Assembly (NCBI RefSeq): GCF_000515255.1
Contig: NZ_KI911559.1
Location: forward strand, 3,580,693-3,644,692
Direction of reading: 5' to 3'
Length of the DNA: 64,000 nt
DNA from: Rhodovibrio salinarum DSM 9154
GTDB lineage: Bacteria > Pseudomonadota > Alphaproteobacteria > Kiloniellales > Rhodovibrionaceae
Shown here piece after piece: positions 1 to 8,256 of the stretch. The translations under genes were made by a program, and so were the position numbers. Positions within the stretch are counted from its first letter, which is position 1. Each line of letters opens with the position of its first letter. Under the pieces are notes generated by a model, which worked only from the letters and a program-made list of their open reading frames with translations, did not search any database and was not told the DNA's origin.

Positions 1-416
1 TTGGGCACGAACACCCCCGCGACATCCCAGGGGCGCAGCAACGGTAGCGGGAAGCGCAGCGGGTTGGCCCCGGCCAGCATACGCACCGCATTGTGCAGCA
101 CGAACGCCACCCCGACGCTGGTCACCAGCAGGGGCAACAAACCGCGCTGCATCAGCGGATCGAACGCCAGCCGGGCGATCAGCACACCGGCCGCCCCCAC
201 CGCGACCACGCTGACCAGCCCGGCCAGCGGCAAAGCCAACCCGGCCCCGACCAGCGCCAGCGTGGCGTAGGCGCCCAGGGTCAGAAACTCGCCATAGGCG
301 AAGTTGATGAACCTGGTCACGCCATAGGACAGCGTGAGCCCGACCGCACTGACCGCGATCGTTCCGCCCAGCGCCAGGCCATAGACCAGCGTCTGCAGGA
401 AGGCGTTCAGGTCCAT
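1..416 (-). CDS. Branched-chain amino-acid-type ABC transporter permease, LivH family (3' end outside window)
   Basis: Inner-membrane permease half of a HAAT-type (Liv) ABC importer. The N-terminal 138 codons are present; the rest lies before base 1. The start is the ATG at 416-414, which reads MDLNAFLQTLVYGLALGG and then the LivH-typical stretch TRFINFAYGEFLTLGAY, followed by hydrophobic membrane segments. It lies 44 bases downstream of the binding-protein gene on the same strand, so the two are probably co-transcribed. The true substrate is not determined by sequence; Liv-type systems carry branched-chain amino acids, but also amides, urea and other small solutes. Confidence 0.88.
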   Translation of the reverse strand, partial: MDLNAFLQTLVYGLALGGTIAVSAVGLTLSYGVTRFINFAYGEFLTLGAYATLALVGAGLALPLAGLVSVVAVGAAGVLIARLAFDPLMQRGLLPLLVTSVGVAFVLHNAVRMLAGANPLRFPLPLLRPWDVAGVFVP

Positions 417-460
417 TCCGGAATCCGCGAGAAGAGACGGCCGGCTAGAGACGAAGGGCG

Positions 461-1771
461 TCAGTCCAGCGCATCGGCGGCGATGGTGGAGACGGTGGTC
501 CAGCTGCCGTTCTGCACCTGGCGGATGCCGAAGGGGGCGGTGATGTTGCCCCAGGCGTCGAAGTCGATCGGACCGACGAGACCGTCGTAATTCACCTCGC
601 CACCGTCCCGCAGCACCTGGGCACCTTCGGTATAGCCATGAACGACGGTCTTGCCGTCACCCGGGTTGGCAACCTTGTCGATGTTCGCCGCGATCGTGGT
701 TCGGCTGATCTCGCCATCCTTCAAATGCGCGCGCAGCATGGCGAGCGCGACCACGTTCATCGCGTCGAAGGTGTTGGTGGCGAAAATCTGCGGGTCCTTG
801 CCGGTGGCTTCCTGGAACCGCTGCTCGAAGGCGCGGTTGCGCTCGGCGCTTTCCTCCGAGGCGACCTCCTCCAGACCGTAGATACCTTCAACCAACTGCG
901 CCCCGGCAAGCTCGATGAAGTCGGCGTTGGTCTGGTCCTGGGTCACAAACCAGCGGCCCTGATAGCCCGCCTGAAAGGCGTTCGACATGATCCGCGCGGA
1001 ATCCTCCGGCGTGCCGACCAGAACGATCGCGTCCGGCTCGTTGGCCAGCGCGCTACGGACTTCGCTGCGGTAGCTGGGCTTGCCGGGGGTATAGGTGATC
1101 GTCTCCGCCAGCGGCGTCCCGTGGCCCTCGAACGCCCGCACGATCGGCTCCTTGAAGGAGATCATCGCCGGGGCGTTGCCGACCAGCAGCACCGGCTTGT
1201 GCGCCGGCGCGTCGTCCACCAGGTATTGCGCATCCGTCGCCGCGCGCGCGATCGCGCGGCCACCCAGGCTGTCGGAAGGAACTGTACGAAAGCAGACATC
1301 TTCGCACGCCCGGTCGAGCGCGGTCGTCCCGGCGGTGGGCGAGACCATCGGCACGTCGTTCTGCAGGATTGGCTGGCGCGCACCGGCGAAGGACAGCGAT
1401 GTCGGGCCGACGATTGCCAGGACGTTGTCGACGTTGACCAGCTTCTGCGCGGCGGTGGTGCCGGCGTCGACCACCCCCTCGGTATCGCCCTGGGTAAAGA
1501 CGATCTTACGCCCGCCGATACCACCCGACTGGTTCACCTCGTCGGCGATCATCTGCGCGACCGGCTGAACGTTGCTGCCGACCCAGGCGTACTGCCCGGT
1601 GAACGGCAGCAGCAAACCGACGTTGAGATCGCCGTCCTGGGCGTGCGCTTGCGGGGTCAACGCCCCAAGCGTACCGGCGGCAACCAGACTGGCGAGCCCA
1701 GCGAACGCGCCAGCCCGTTTCCAAGCACGCCCAAACGCGCGTGCACGTCCCTGCGTCGACGACCGCATCAT
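461..1771 (-). CDS. LivJ-type ABC transporter substrate-binding protein
   Basis: Periplasmic binding protein (436 aa) of a branched-chain-amino-acid-type ABC importer. Residues 1-44 are a Sec signal peptide: a basic N-region, a hydrophobic core and a cleavage site ending AHA before QDGD. The mature part opens with VGLLLPFTGQYAWVG and contains GGIGGRKI, both typical of periplasmic-binding-protein type I (Peripla_BP_6). The start is supported by GGGAGG seven bases upstream of the ATG. It precedes the LivH permease. Ligand identity is unknown; the neighbouring creatinase-like hydrolase hints at an amino-acid derivative, which is inference only. Confidence 0.9.
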   Translation of the reverse strand: MMRSSTQGRARAFGRAWKRAGAFAGLASLVAAGTLGALTPQAHAQDGDLNVGLLLPFTGQYAWVGSNVQPVAQMIADEVNQSGGIGGRKIVFTQGDTEGVVDAGTTAAQKLVNVDNVLAIVGPTSLSFAGARQPILQNDVPMVSPTAGTTALDRACEDVCFRTVPSDSLGGRAIARAATDAQYLVDDAPAHKPVLLVGNAPAMISFKEPIVRAFEGHGTPLAETITYTPGKPSYRSEVRSALANEPDAIVLVGTPEDSARIMSNAFQAGYQGRWFVTQDQTNADFIELAGAQLVEGIYGLEEVASEESAERNRAFEQRFQEATGKDPQIFATNTFDAMNVVALAMLRAHLKDGEISRTTIAANIDKVANPGDGKTVVHGYTEGAQVLRDGGEVNYDGLVGPIDFDAWGNITAPFGIRQVQNGSWTTVSTIAADALD

Positions 1772-1886
1772 CGAAAGCCTCCCCCGTTATGGTTTCTTCT
1801 TACGCGTGCCTTATGGCTTGGAAGGCACTCTAGCCGGCGGGGGAGGCGTTGAGAAGCCAGCGAGCGCTATGTGCGCGCTTCCAGAA

Positions 1887-2162
1887 TCAGGCGACGAGAA
1901 CCGAGAACAGGAAACCGCCAAAAACCAGCAGTATTAGGCCGGCCAGCACGATGTAGACGCCGAAGATCAGCGCGAGCATCGGCATCGCCAGCGCCTTTTC
2001 CGTGCGCCGCAACGCCGTCAGCCCCGGCGACTGGGCGATATCGGGCGCACTATGCCCGGTGTCGAGGAGCGAGTCCTTGAGCCCGCGCAAATCGTCCAGG
2101 GCGCGCCGGAGCACCCCCGGACGCCCGGAGCCCTGCGCGACATCCGCAGCGTGTACCGTCAT
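1887..2162 (-). CDS. Small membrane protein of unknown function
   Basis: A 91-aa protein that I do not recognise. The N-terminal two thirds are soluble and charged. Residues from about 60 to the end form one or two hydrophobic segments (LALIFGVYIVLAGLILLVFG and the terminal FLFSVLVA), so it is probably anchored in the inner membrane with the N-terminus in the cytoplasm. A GGGGA purine run lies about 12 bases before the ATG. It sits alone between the Liv transporter genes and an M24 hydrolase, all on the minus strand. Coding potential is supported by the hydrophobic C-terminus more than by homology. Confidence 0.55.
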   Translation of the reverse strand: MTVHAADVAQGSGRPGVLRRALDDLRGLKDSLLDTGHSAPDIAQSPGLTALRRTEKALAMPMLALIFGVYIVLAGLILLVFGGFLFSVLVA

Positions 2163-2284
2163 CTCGATCGAATCCCCTTATCAAGGCACCCCTTATATGC
2201 CGATCGGGAGCGGGGTGCACAACGCCGACGCTCTTTACGATTCCATGACATTCTCCGGCAAGCCCGAACCGTCGAGGCCGACGA

Positions 2285-3451
2285 TCAGCCGCGGGTGACC
2301 AGGTCCGCAGGCGGCTTGGTGAAGAACGACTGGCAGCCGTCCTCGGTCACCTGGATGGTTTCCGACAGGCCCACGAGATACTGATCCTGAACGCCGTAGA
2401 TCCAGGGCAGCAGATGCAGCGTCATGCCCGGCTGCAGGTGCGTGTTCTCGCCGCTCTTCAGCGACAGGATGTAGCCCTCGTCCCAGCTGGGCGGAAAGGC
2501 GATGCCGATCGAGTAGCCGGCGCGGGTGATCAGATAGCCGCCCAGCTTGTTGTCGTTGATGATGTTGTGATTCAGCTGGTCGATCTCGCCGGCCGTCATG
2601 CCCGGGCGGATCGCATCCAAAAGGTGCGCGCGGGCCTCCTTCACGATGCCGGTCGCCTGGCGCACGACCTTGGGCGGCTCACCGGTGAAAACGGTGCGCA
2701 TCATCGCGGTGTGGTAGCGCCGGAAGCAGCCGCCCACTTCCAGGAACACGATCTCGTCCCGCTCGATCTTGCGGCCTTCCCAGGTGGCGTGGCCGATCAG
2801 CGTGCGCGGCCCGCTGGTGACGTAAGGCAACACCGCCGGATACTCGCCGCCGACCTTGAACATCGCCGCGCAGATCTCCGCGGCGACCTCGTTTTCATAA
2901 ACCCCGGGCGCGGCGGCGTTCAGCCCCGCTTCCATGCCCGCTTCGGTCGCGCGGGCGGCATGGCGCATCACCGTCAGTTCTTCCTCCGACTTGATGACGC
3001 GCCCCTCCTCGACGATGCCGAAAATGTCGACGAAGCGGGTGTCCAGGAAGGTCGAGCGCATCCGGTCCTGCTGATAGGCCGGGAAGAAGTAGCTGTTGCG
3101 CTCGTAGCCGATCACCTTGTGGTCGAGACCGAATTCCTTGAGCGCGTGCCACAGCGTCTCGATCGCATCGCCCGTGTCGGAATAGGGCCGGGTCAGTTCG
3201 ACCCAGGTGCGCGCGTGGACGTTGGTCTCCTCCAACAGACGGGTGATCATGAACGGCTCACCCTCCAGCGGCACGATAAGACACTGGAAGTAGGAATAGC
3301 CGGTGGTCTGATACTCCGTCAGATAACAGAGGTTTTCCGGATCGGTGATCACGGCGACCTCGATGTGCCGTTCGGCCATGCGTTCGCGTAGCTCGCGCAG
3401 CCGCCGGGCGTGCTCGGCCATCGAAAAAGTCATGTCGTCACGATCGCGCAC
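2285..3451 (-). CDS. Creatinase-like (metal-free) M24 family hydrolase, ectoine-hydrolase/DoeA-like
   Basis: Pita-bread-fold M24 protein related to creatinase and ectoine hydrolase, which cleave C-N bonds in small amino-acid derivatives. An open frame extends upstream, but the best start is the GTG at 3451 with AGGAGA seven bases before it, giving 388 aa. The N-terminal creatinase domain covers about residues 15-150 and the catalytic domain the rest. The metallopeptidase ligands are largely replaced: the first Asp is Glu in FLEVGG, the second is Ala in YHTAMMRTV, the His motif reads GYSIGIAFPP and the first Glu is Leu in LHLLPW. Creatinase and DoeA share this pattern, so peptidase activity is unlikely. 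The gene lies downstream of heptosyltransferase-like and upstream of Liv genes. Confidence 0.8.
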   Translation of the reverse strand: MRDRDDMTFSMAEHARRLRELRERMAERHIEVAVITDPENLCYLTEYQTTGYSYFQCLIVPLEGEPFMITRLLEETNVHARTWVELTRPYSDTGDAIETLWHALKEFGLDHKVIGYERNSYFFPAYQQDRMRSTFLDTRFVDIFGIVEEGRVIKSEEELTVMRHAARATEAGMEAGLNAAAPGVYENEVAAEICAAMFKVGGEYPAVLPYVTSGPRTLIGHATWEGRKIERDEIVFLEVGGCFRRYHTAMMRTVFTGEPPKVVRQATGIVKEARAHLLDAIRPGMTAGEIDQLNHNIINDNKLGGYLITRAGYSIGIAFPPSWDEGYILSLKSGENTHLQPGMTLHLLPWIYGVQDQYLVGLSETIQVTEDGCQSFFTKPPADLVTRG

Positions 3452-3541
3452 CGCGGTCTCTCCTTCGCAAAAATGACAACCAGCCGGCCCGAAGCGGCGC
3501 GGCCGCCGAACAGGAAACGTCCAACCCGGCAACGCTGTCCG

Positions 3542-4513
3542 CTAAGAAAAGGTCTGTCCAGGCTTGTGTTCCCCGGTGGTGGCCTGCGGCAGGGCGGCGA
3601 TCACCTCCTCCACCGGCAGGTCCTGGAGGGAGGGCTTACGCCGGATCGCCACCCACGGCCCGCGCGGGGAAATCCGTTCGGGATCGCTTTCGTGACTGAA
3701 CAGCACGACGCACGCGCCCCCGGCTGCCGCGATGACATGCATCGGCCCGGTGTCGTTGCCGACCGTGACCTCCGCCCGCCGACCGAGCGCGGCCAGATCG
3801 GCGAAGCTGGTCCGCCCATGCAGATCGCGCGCGGCCGGACAGGCCTCGCGGATCTGCGCGATCTCCCGCGCCTCCGCCTGGGTCCCGATCAGCACTGGCG
3901 TGATCCCCTGCCCCGCCAGATAGCGACCGAGTTCGGCGAAGTTGATGGCTGGCCAGCGCTTGGCCGGCCGATGCGGCGCGCCGCCGGGCACCAGCAACGC
4001 GATGCGCGCCGGCAAATCGAAGGGTTGGAGATCGCTGTCCAGAAAGCTCAAATCCGGGGCACCGACCTCGATCCCAACCGCGCGCAGTTGCGAGGCCTCC
4101 CGCTCGGCGATGTGGCGCCGATCGGTATGACCGGTGGTGCGATGGCTGGCGCCGGGGGCCGGGCCGACCCATTCCGGTGGCCGTCGCCCCAACAGGGTGA
4201 GCCGCAGCAACGTGAAGTACAGGCGGGTACGCTGGCTGCGCTGCAGGTCGTACACCCGGTCGAAAAGCCCCTGCCGCACGCGCCCGATCAGGCCGAACAA
4301 GGCGCCAGGACGCTTTAGACTCGCCCGTGGATCGGTCCAGACCGCGTCGAACAGACCGCTGGCCTCGCCCAAGGACACATAGGGCTTGGTCGTCAGCAGC
4401 ACGATGTGCGCATCGGGATGGGCGCGCCGGATCGCCTGAAAACTCGCGGTCGCCAGAACGAAATCGCCCAGCGCGGAGTGCTTGATCACCAGGATGCGGT
4501 CGGGCGAGGCCAT
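3542..4513 (-). CDS. Glycosyltransferase family 9 (heptosyltransferase-like), LPS core
   Basis: Cytoplasmic GT-B glycosyltransferase of the WaaC/WaaF type, which transfers heptose from an ADP-heptose donor to the lipopolysaccharide core. The N-terminus after MASPDR reads ILVIKHSALGDFVLAT, the classic acceptor-side motif, and the C-terminal donor motif GNDTGPMHVIAAAG is present. The start is not settled: in-frame ATGs at 4576, 4534 and 4513 all lack a clear Shine-Dalgarno; 4513 matches the usual family N-terminus and gives 323 aa. It is divergent from the next glycosyltransferase. An HldD epimerase at 21-22 kb would supply the heptose donor. Exact acceptor unknown. Confidence 0.85.
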   Translation of the reverse strand: MASPDRILVIKHSALGDFVLATASFQAIRRAHPDAHIVLLTTKPYVSLGEASGLFDAVWTDPRASLKRPGALFGLIGRVRQGLFDRVYDLQRSQRTRLYFTLLRLTLLGRRPPEWVGPAPGASHRTTGHTDRRHIAEREASQLRAVGIEVGAPDLSFLDSDLQPFDLPARIALLVPGGAPHRPAKRWPAINFAELGRYLAGQGITPVLIGTQAEAREIAQIREACPAARDLHGRTSFADLAALGRRAEVTVGNDTGPMHVIAAAGGACVVLFSHESDPERISPRGPWVAIRRKPSLQDLPVEEVIAALPQATTGEHKPGQTFS

Positions 4514-4664
4514 AGACGGGAGCGGGGTCTGCATAATGGGCGCGCAGGAATGAGCGTACGCGCCCGTCCTACACAAGATGGGCTCGATCCGCTATGCAAG
4601 TGGGCAGGCCGGCTGCGCCCGGCTTTCGCCCTCGCCCGCCCTTTCCCGATGGTCACGCTGCCGC

Positions 4665-5750
4665 ATGCGCCTGCTCCAAACCCTTTCCGGCGCGCCCCAA
4701 GGCGGCGCCGAAACCTTCTTCGTCTCACTCGCCAGCGCGTTTGAGCGCGCACGTTTGGCCGGGACCATCGACCTCACCCAACGCGCGGTGATCCGGCACA
4801 ACCCCGAACGCACCGCCGCCCTGCGGACGGCCGGCGTCGACACGCGCGAACTCGGCTTCGGCGGGCGGCTAGACCTCGCGACGCGGCGCGGGCTGAAGCG
4901 GGAAGTGGCGGACTTCCGGCCCAACGTCGTGCTAGCCTACATGAATCGGGCCGCCTCCTGGATGCCGGACGGCGACTTCCTGAAGTGCGCGCGCCTGGGC
5001 GGCTACTACGACATCAAGTACTACCGGCGCTGCGATCATCTGCTGTGTATCACCGCGCATATCCGCCAACACATGATCCAGCAGGGCTGGCCGGCTGACC
5101 GGGCCCACGTGCTCGAAAACTTCGCAACCGTCGACGACCTGCCAGCCGCCGAGCGCAGCACGCACGACACCCCGGCGGACGCACCGCTCCTGCTGGTGCC
5201 GAGCCGCCTGCACGTGAACAAGGGCCTGGACGTCATGCTGCGCGCGCTCAAGCGCGAGCCGCGCGCCTACCTCTGGCTCGCCGGCTCCGGACCGGAGCAG
5301 GAGCGCCTGCAGGATCTGGCGCGGGACCTGGGTGTCGAAGACCGGGTGCGCTTCCTGGGATGGCGATCCGACCGCGGTGCGCTGTTCCGGGCGGCAGACA
5401 TCGTCGTCTTCCCCTCCCGTCACGAGCCGTTCGGCACGGTCAGTCTGGAAGCCTGGGCCTATCGCCGCCCCCTGGTGGCCGCCGACGCCTCCGGCCCGGC
5501 CGGACTGGTGCGCAACGGCGAGGATGCGCTGCTGGTGCCGCGAGAGGACGACCTCGCCCTGGCCGAGGCGATCACGCGGGTGATCGACACGCCGGGCTTC
5601 GCCGGCCAACTGGTCGAACAGGGCCATGCCCGCTATCTGCACGACTACACCGAAGCCGCCTGCGTGCGCCGCTACATGGAAATGCTAGGCCGCCTGTCCG
5701 GCACCGATCCGCAGGGCCAACACGCGGCCCACCAATCCGCGATCGGCTGA
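4665..5750 (+). CDS. Glycosyltransferase family 4 (LPS/polysaccharide type)
   Basis: GT-B fold retaining glycosyltransferase, 361 aa from the ATG at 4665 (MRLLQTLSGAPQGGAETFF). An upstream in-frame ATG at 4578 would add 29 residues with no homology feel. The donor-binding half contains SRLHVNKGLDVMLRAL, GSGPEQERL and the E-x7-E motif EPFGTVSLE followed by RPLVAADASGPAGLV, all typical of family 4. It is divergent from the heptosyltransferase-like gene, so both likely decorate the LPS core or a related surface glycan. Sugar donor and acceptor cannot be read from the sequence. Confidence 0.86.
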   Translation: MRLLQTLSGAPQGGAETFFVSLASAFERARLAGTIDLTQRAVIRHNPERTAALRTAGVDTRELGFGGRLDLATRRGLKREVADFRPNVVLAYMNRAASWMPDGDFLKCARLGGYYDIKYYRRCDHLLCITAHIRQHMIQQGWPADRAHVLENFATVDDLPAAERSTHDTPADAPLLLVPSRLHVNKGLDVMLRALKREPRAYLWLAGSGPEQERLQDLARDLGVEDRVRFLGWRSDRGALFRAADIVVFPSRHEPFGTVSLEAWAYRRPLVAADASGPAGLVRNGEDALLVPREDDLALAEAITRVIDTPGFAGQLVEQGHARYLHDYTEAACVRRYMEMLGRLSGTDPQGQHAAHQSAIG

Positions 5751-5802
5751 CACCGCCCCCGACGACGCCCGCCGCGCCAAGCTGTTTGAAGGAGACGCCA
5801 AG

Positions 5803-7155
5803 ATGCCCGAGACCTACGACCTTCTGATCAAGGGCGGCCGCGCGGTGCTCCCCGGCGGCACGATGACCTGCGACATCGCGGTCAAGGACGGCCGGATCGC
5901 CGAACTGGGCGAGATCAGCGACCACGCCGCCGGCGAGGTGATCGACGCCACCGGCCTGACCGTCCTGCCGGGCGTGATCGACAGCCAGGTCCATTTCCGC
6001 GAGCCCGGAATGGAGCACAAGGAGGACCTGAAGACCGGCACGGCCGCCGCGGCGCTGGGCGGCGTCACCTCGATCTTCGAGATGCCCAACACCAAGCCGC
6101 CGACCATCGACGCGGCCGCGCTCAACGACAAGTTCGACCGCGCCCGCGGGCGCGCCCGGGTCGACCATGCCTTCTTCGTCGGCGCGACCGCGGACAACGT
6201 CGAGCAGCTGACCGAGCTGGAGCGCCTGCCGGGCGTGCCGGGGATCAAGATCTTCATGGGCGCGTCGACCGGCAGCCTGCTGGTCGACGAGGAGGAGGTG
6301 CTGGACCAGATCACCAAGCGCCTGACCCGCCGCTTTTCCGTCCATGCCGAGGACGAGGCGCGCCTGCGCGAACGCCGGCACCTGGTCGCCGACGGCGCGG
6401 AGCCGGAGATGCACCCGAAATGGCGCGACGCCCAGGCGGCCGTCCAGGCGACCCAGCAGATCTGTCGTCTGGCCCGGGCGAACGGCGCGCGGGTGCACGT
6501 CCTGCACATCTCCACCGCCGAGGAGATGGCCGTGCTCGCCGATTACAAGGACGTCGCCACGGTCGAGACGACGCCGCAGCACCTGACCCTTGCCGCGCCG
6601 GACTGCTACCGTACGCATGGCAGCCACGTGCAGATGAACCCGCCGATCCGCGATGCCCGGCACCGTGCGGGCGTCTGGGCCGGCGTCAGTCAGCGGATCG
6701 TCGACGTGCTCGGCTCCGACCACGCCCCGCACACGGCGGAGGAGAAGGACAAGCCCTACCCGACCTCACCGTCCGGCATCCCGGGGGTGCAGACGCTGCT
6801 GCCGCTGATGCTGGACCACGTCGACCAGGGGCGGCTCAGCCTGGAGCATCTGGTCGAACTGACCTCCGCCGGGCCGGCGCGGGTGTTCAACGTCATGCGC
6901 AAGGGACGGATCGCGGTCGGCTATGATGCCGACCTGGCGCTCGTCGACCTGCACGCCCGGCGCGAGATCACCCGCGACTGGCTGGCCAGCAAGGCCGGCT
7001 GGTCGCCGTTCGAGGGCACCGCCTGCACCGGTTGGCCGGTGATGACGCTGGTGCGCGGCCAAACGGTCGCGCGTGAAGGCGAGTTGATCGGCGAGCCGCA
7101 GGGCAAGCCGGTCGGCTTCCTGGAAACCCTACGCGAGAGCAAGGCAGGCCGCTGA
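5803..7155 (+). CDS. Dihydroorotase-family amidohydrolase with altered metal motif
   Basis: Amidohydrolase-superfamily protein (450 aa) closest to the dihydroorotase (multifunctional-complex type) family; dihydroorotase interconverts carbamoyl-aspartate and dihydroorotate in pyrimidine synthesis. Visible active-site elements are Lys149 in GIKIFMGAST (position of the carboxylated lysine), His181 in VHAEDE, His235 in LHISTAEE and Asp306 in GSDHAPHT. The first metal motif reads DSQVHFRE, so the first His of the usual HxH pair is Gln62. My recollection is that a subset of alphaproteobacterial proteins annotated as dihydroorotase share this. GGAGA lies upstream of the ATG. The stop codon abuts the patatin ATG directly, suggesting a two-gene operon. 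No other pyrimidine gene is nearby. Confidence 0.82.
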   Translation: MPETYDLLIKGGRAVLPGGTMTCDIAVKDGRIAELGEISDHAAGEVIDATGLTVLPGVIDSQVHFREPGMEHKEDLKTGTAAAALGGVTSIFEMPNTKPPTIDAAALNDKFDRARGRARVDHAFFVGATADNVEQLTELERLPGVPGIKIFMGASTGSLLVDEEEVLDQITKRLTRRFSVHAEDEARLRERRHLVADGAEPEMHPKWRDAQAAVQATQQICRLARANGARVHVLHISTAEEMAVLADYKDVATVETTPQHLTLAAPDCYRTHGSHVQMNPPIRDARHRAGVWAGVSQRIVDVLGSDHAPHTAEEKDKPYPTSPSGIPGVQTLLPLMLDHVDQGRLSLEHLVELTSAGPARVFNVMRKGRIAVGYDADLALVDLHARREITRDWLASKAGWSPFEGTACTGWPVMTLVRGQTVAREGELIGEPQGKPVGFLETLRESKAGR

Positions 7156-8172
7156 ATGGCCGAACGCAAACGCATCACACTCGGCTTGCAGGGCGGCGGC
7201 AGTCACGGCGCCTTCACCTGGGGCGTGCTGGAAACGCTGCTGGCCGACGAGCGTCTGGAGATCGAGGGCATTTCGGGCACCAGCGCGGGGGCGATGAACG
7301 CCACCGTGATGGCCGAGGGGCTGATGCAGAACGGCCGGCAGGGCGCGCTCGACTCGCTTGAGCGCTTCTGGACCAAGGTGGCGCGGGTCGGGCGGTTCGC
7401 GCCGATGATCCGAACCCCGCTCGACATCGTCGCCGACCGCTGGAACATGGAAGTCCAGCCGGGCTATCTGCTGTTCGACGTGTTCAGCCGCTTCCTGTCG
7501 CCCTACCAGTTCAACCCGCTGAACTTTAACCCGCTGCAGGAGATCCTGGACAAGGAGGTCGACTTCGAGCTGGTGCGCAGCTGCGACCAAGTGAAGCTGT
7601 TCATCTCCGCCACCAACGTCGCCACCGGCAAAATCCGGGTGTTTCGGAACGCCGAGTTGACGCCCAAGGCGGTGATGGCGTCGGCCTGCCTGCCGCACCT
7701 GTTCCAGGCGGTCGAGATCGACGGCCAGCCTTACTGGGACGGTGGGTACATGGGCAACCCGGCGATCTTTCCGCTGATCTACAACTGCGAAAGCCGGGAC
7801 ATCGTAATCGTCCAGATCAACCCGATCGAGCGCGACGAGGAACCGACGACCACGCCCGAGATCGTCGACCGGCTGAACGAGATCACCTTCAACTCCACCC
7901 TGATGCGCGAAATGCGGGCGATTCAATTCGTCTCCAGGCTCCTGGCGAGCCACAACGTCGACCCGAGCCAGTACAAGCAGCTGCTGATGCACCGCGTCGA
8001 CATCGCCGAGGAGATGCGCGACTTCGGCGCCGCCTCCAAAATGAACGCCGACTGGAGCTTCCTGTCCCACCTGCGCGAGCTCGGTCAGGAACGCGGCAAG
8101 GCGTGGCTGGCGGCCCACTACGACGACCTCAACGAACGCACCTCGATCGACCTGGAAAGCGACTACCTATGA
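7156..8172 (+). CDS. Patatin-like phospholipase / serine hydrolase
   Basis: Patatin-family Ser-Asp dyad hydrolase, 338 aa. The oxyanion-hole motif is QGGGSHGAF (residues 12-20), the nucleophile elbow GTSAG has Ser43, and the catalytic aspartate is Asp195 in YWDGGYMGN. No signal peptide is seen, so it is likely cytoplasmic or peripherally membrane-bound. Its ATG follows directly on the stop of the amidohydrolase gene, so translation is probably coupled. The family acts on acyl ester bonds of phospholipids and other lipids; the actual substrate is unknown. Confidence 0.88.
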   Translation: MAERKRITLGLQGGGSHGAFTWGVLETLLADERLEIEGISGTSAGAMNATVMAEGLMQNGRQGALDSLERFWTKVARVGRFAPMIRTPLDIVADRWNMEVQPGYLLFDVFSRFLSPYQFNPLNFNPLQEILDKEVDFELVRSCDQVKLFISATNVATGKIRVFRNAELTPKAVMASACLPHLFQAVEIDGQPYWDGGYMGNPAIFPLIYNCESRDIVIVQINPIERDEEPTTTPEIVDRLNEITFNSTLMREMRAIQFVSRLLASHNVDPSQYKQLLMHRVDIAEEMRDFGAASKMNADWSFLSHLRELGQERGKAWLAAHYDDLNERTSIDLESDYL

Positions 8173-8256
8173 GCGTGGTAGGATGACCCGCTGAATGCGG
8201 CGACCGGATCGGCGGATCGCGCCGCGTCATCCCATTGCACCTGGAGCCGGAACAGC

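Noticed and set aside
638-1852. Long open frame antisense to the LivJ-like gene
   Set aside because: High GC creates long antisense frames; the translated product is Arg/Gly/His-rich without domains, while the opposite strand has a clear signal peptide and family motifs.
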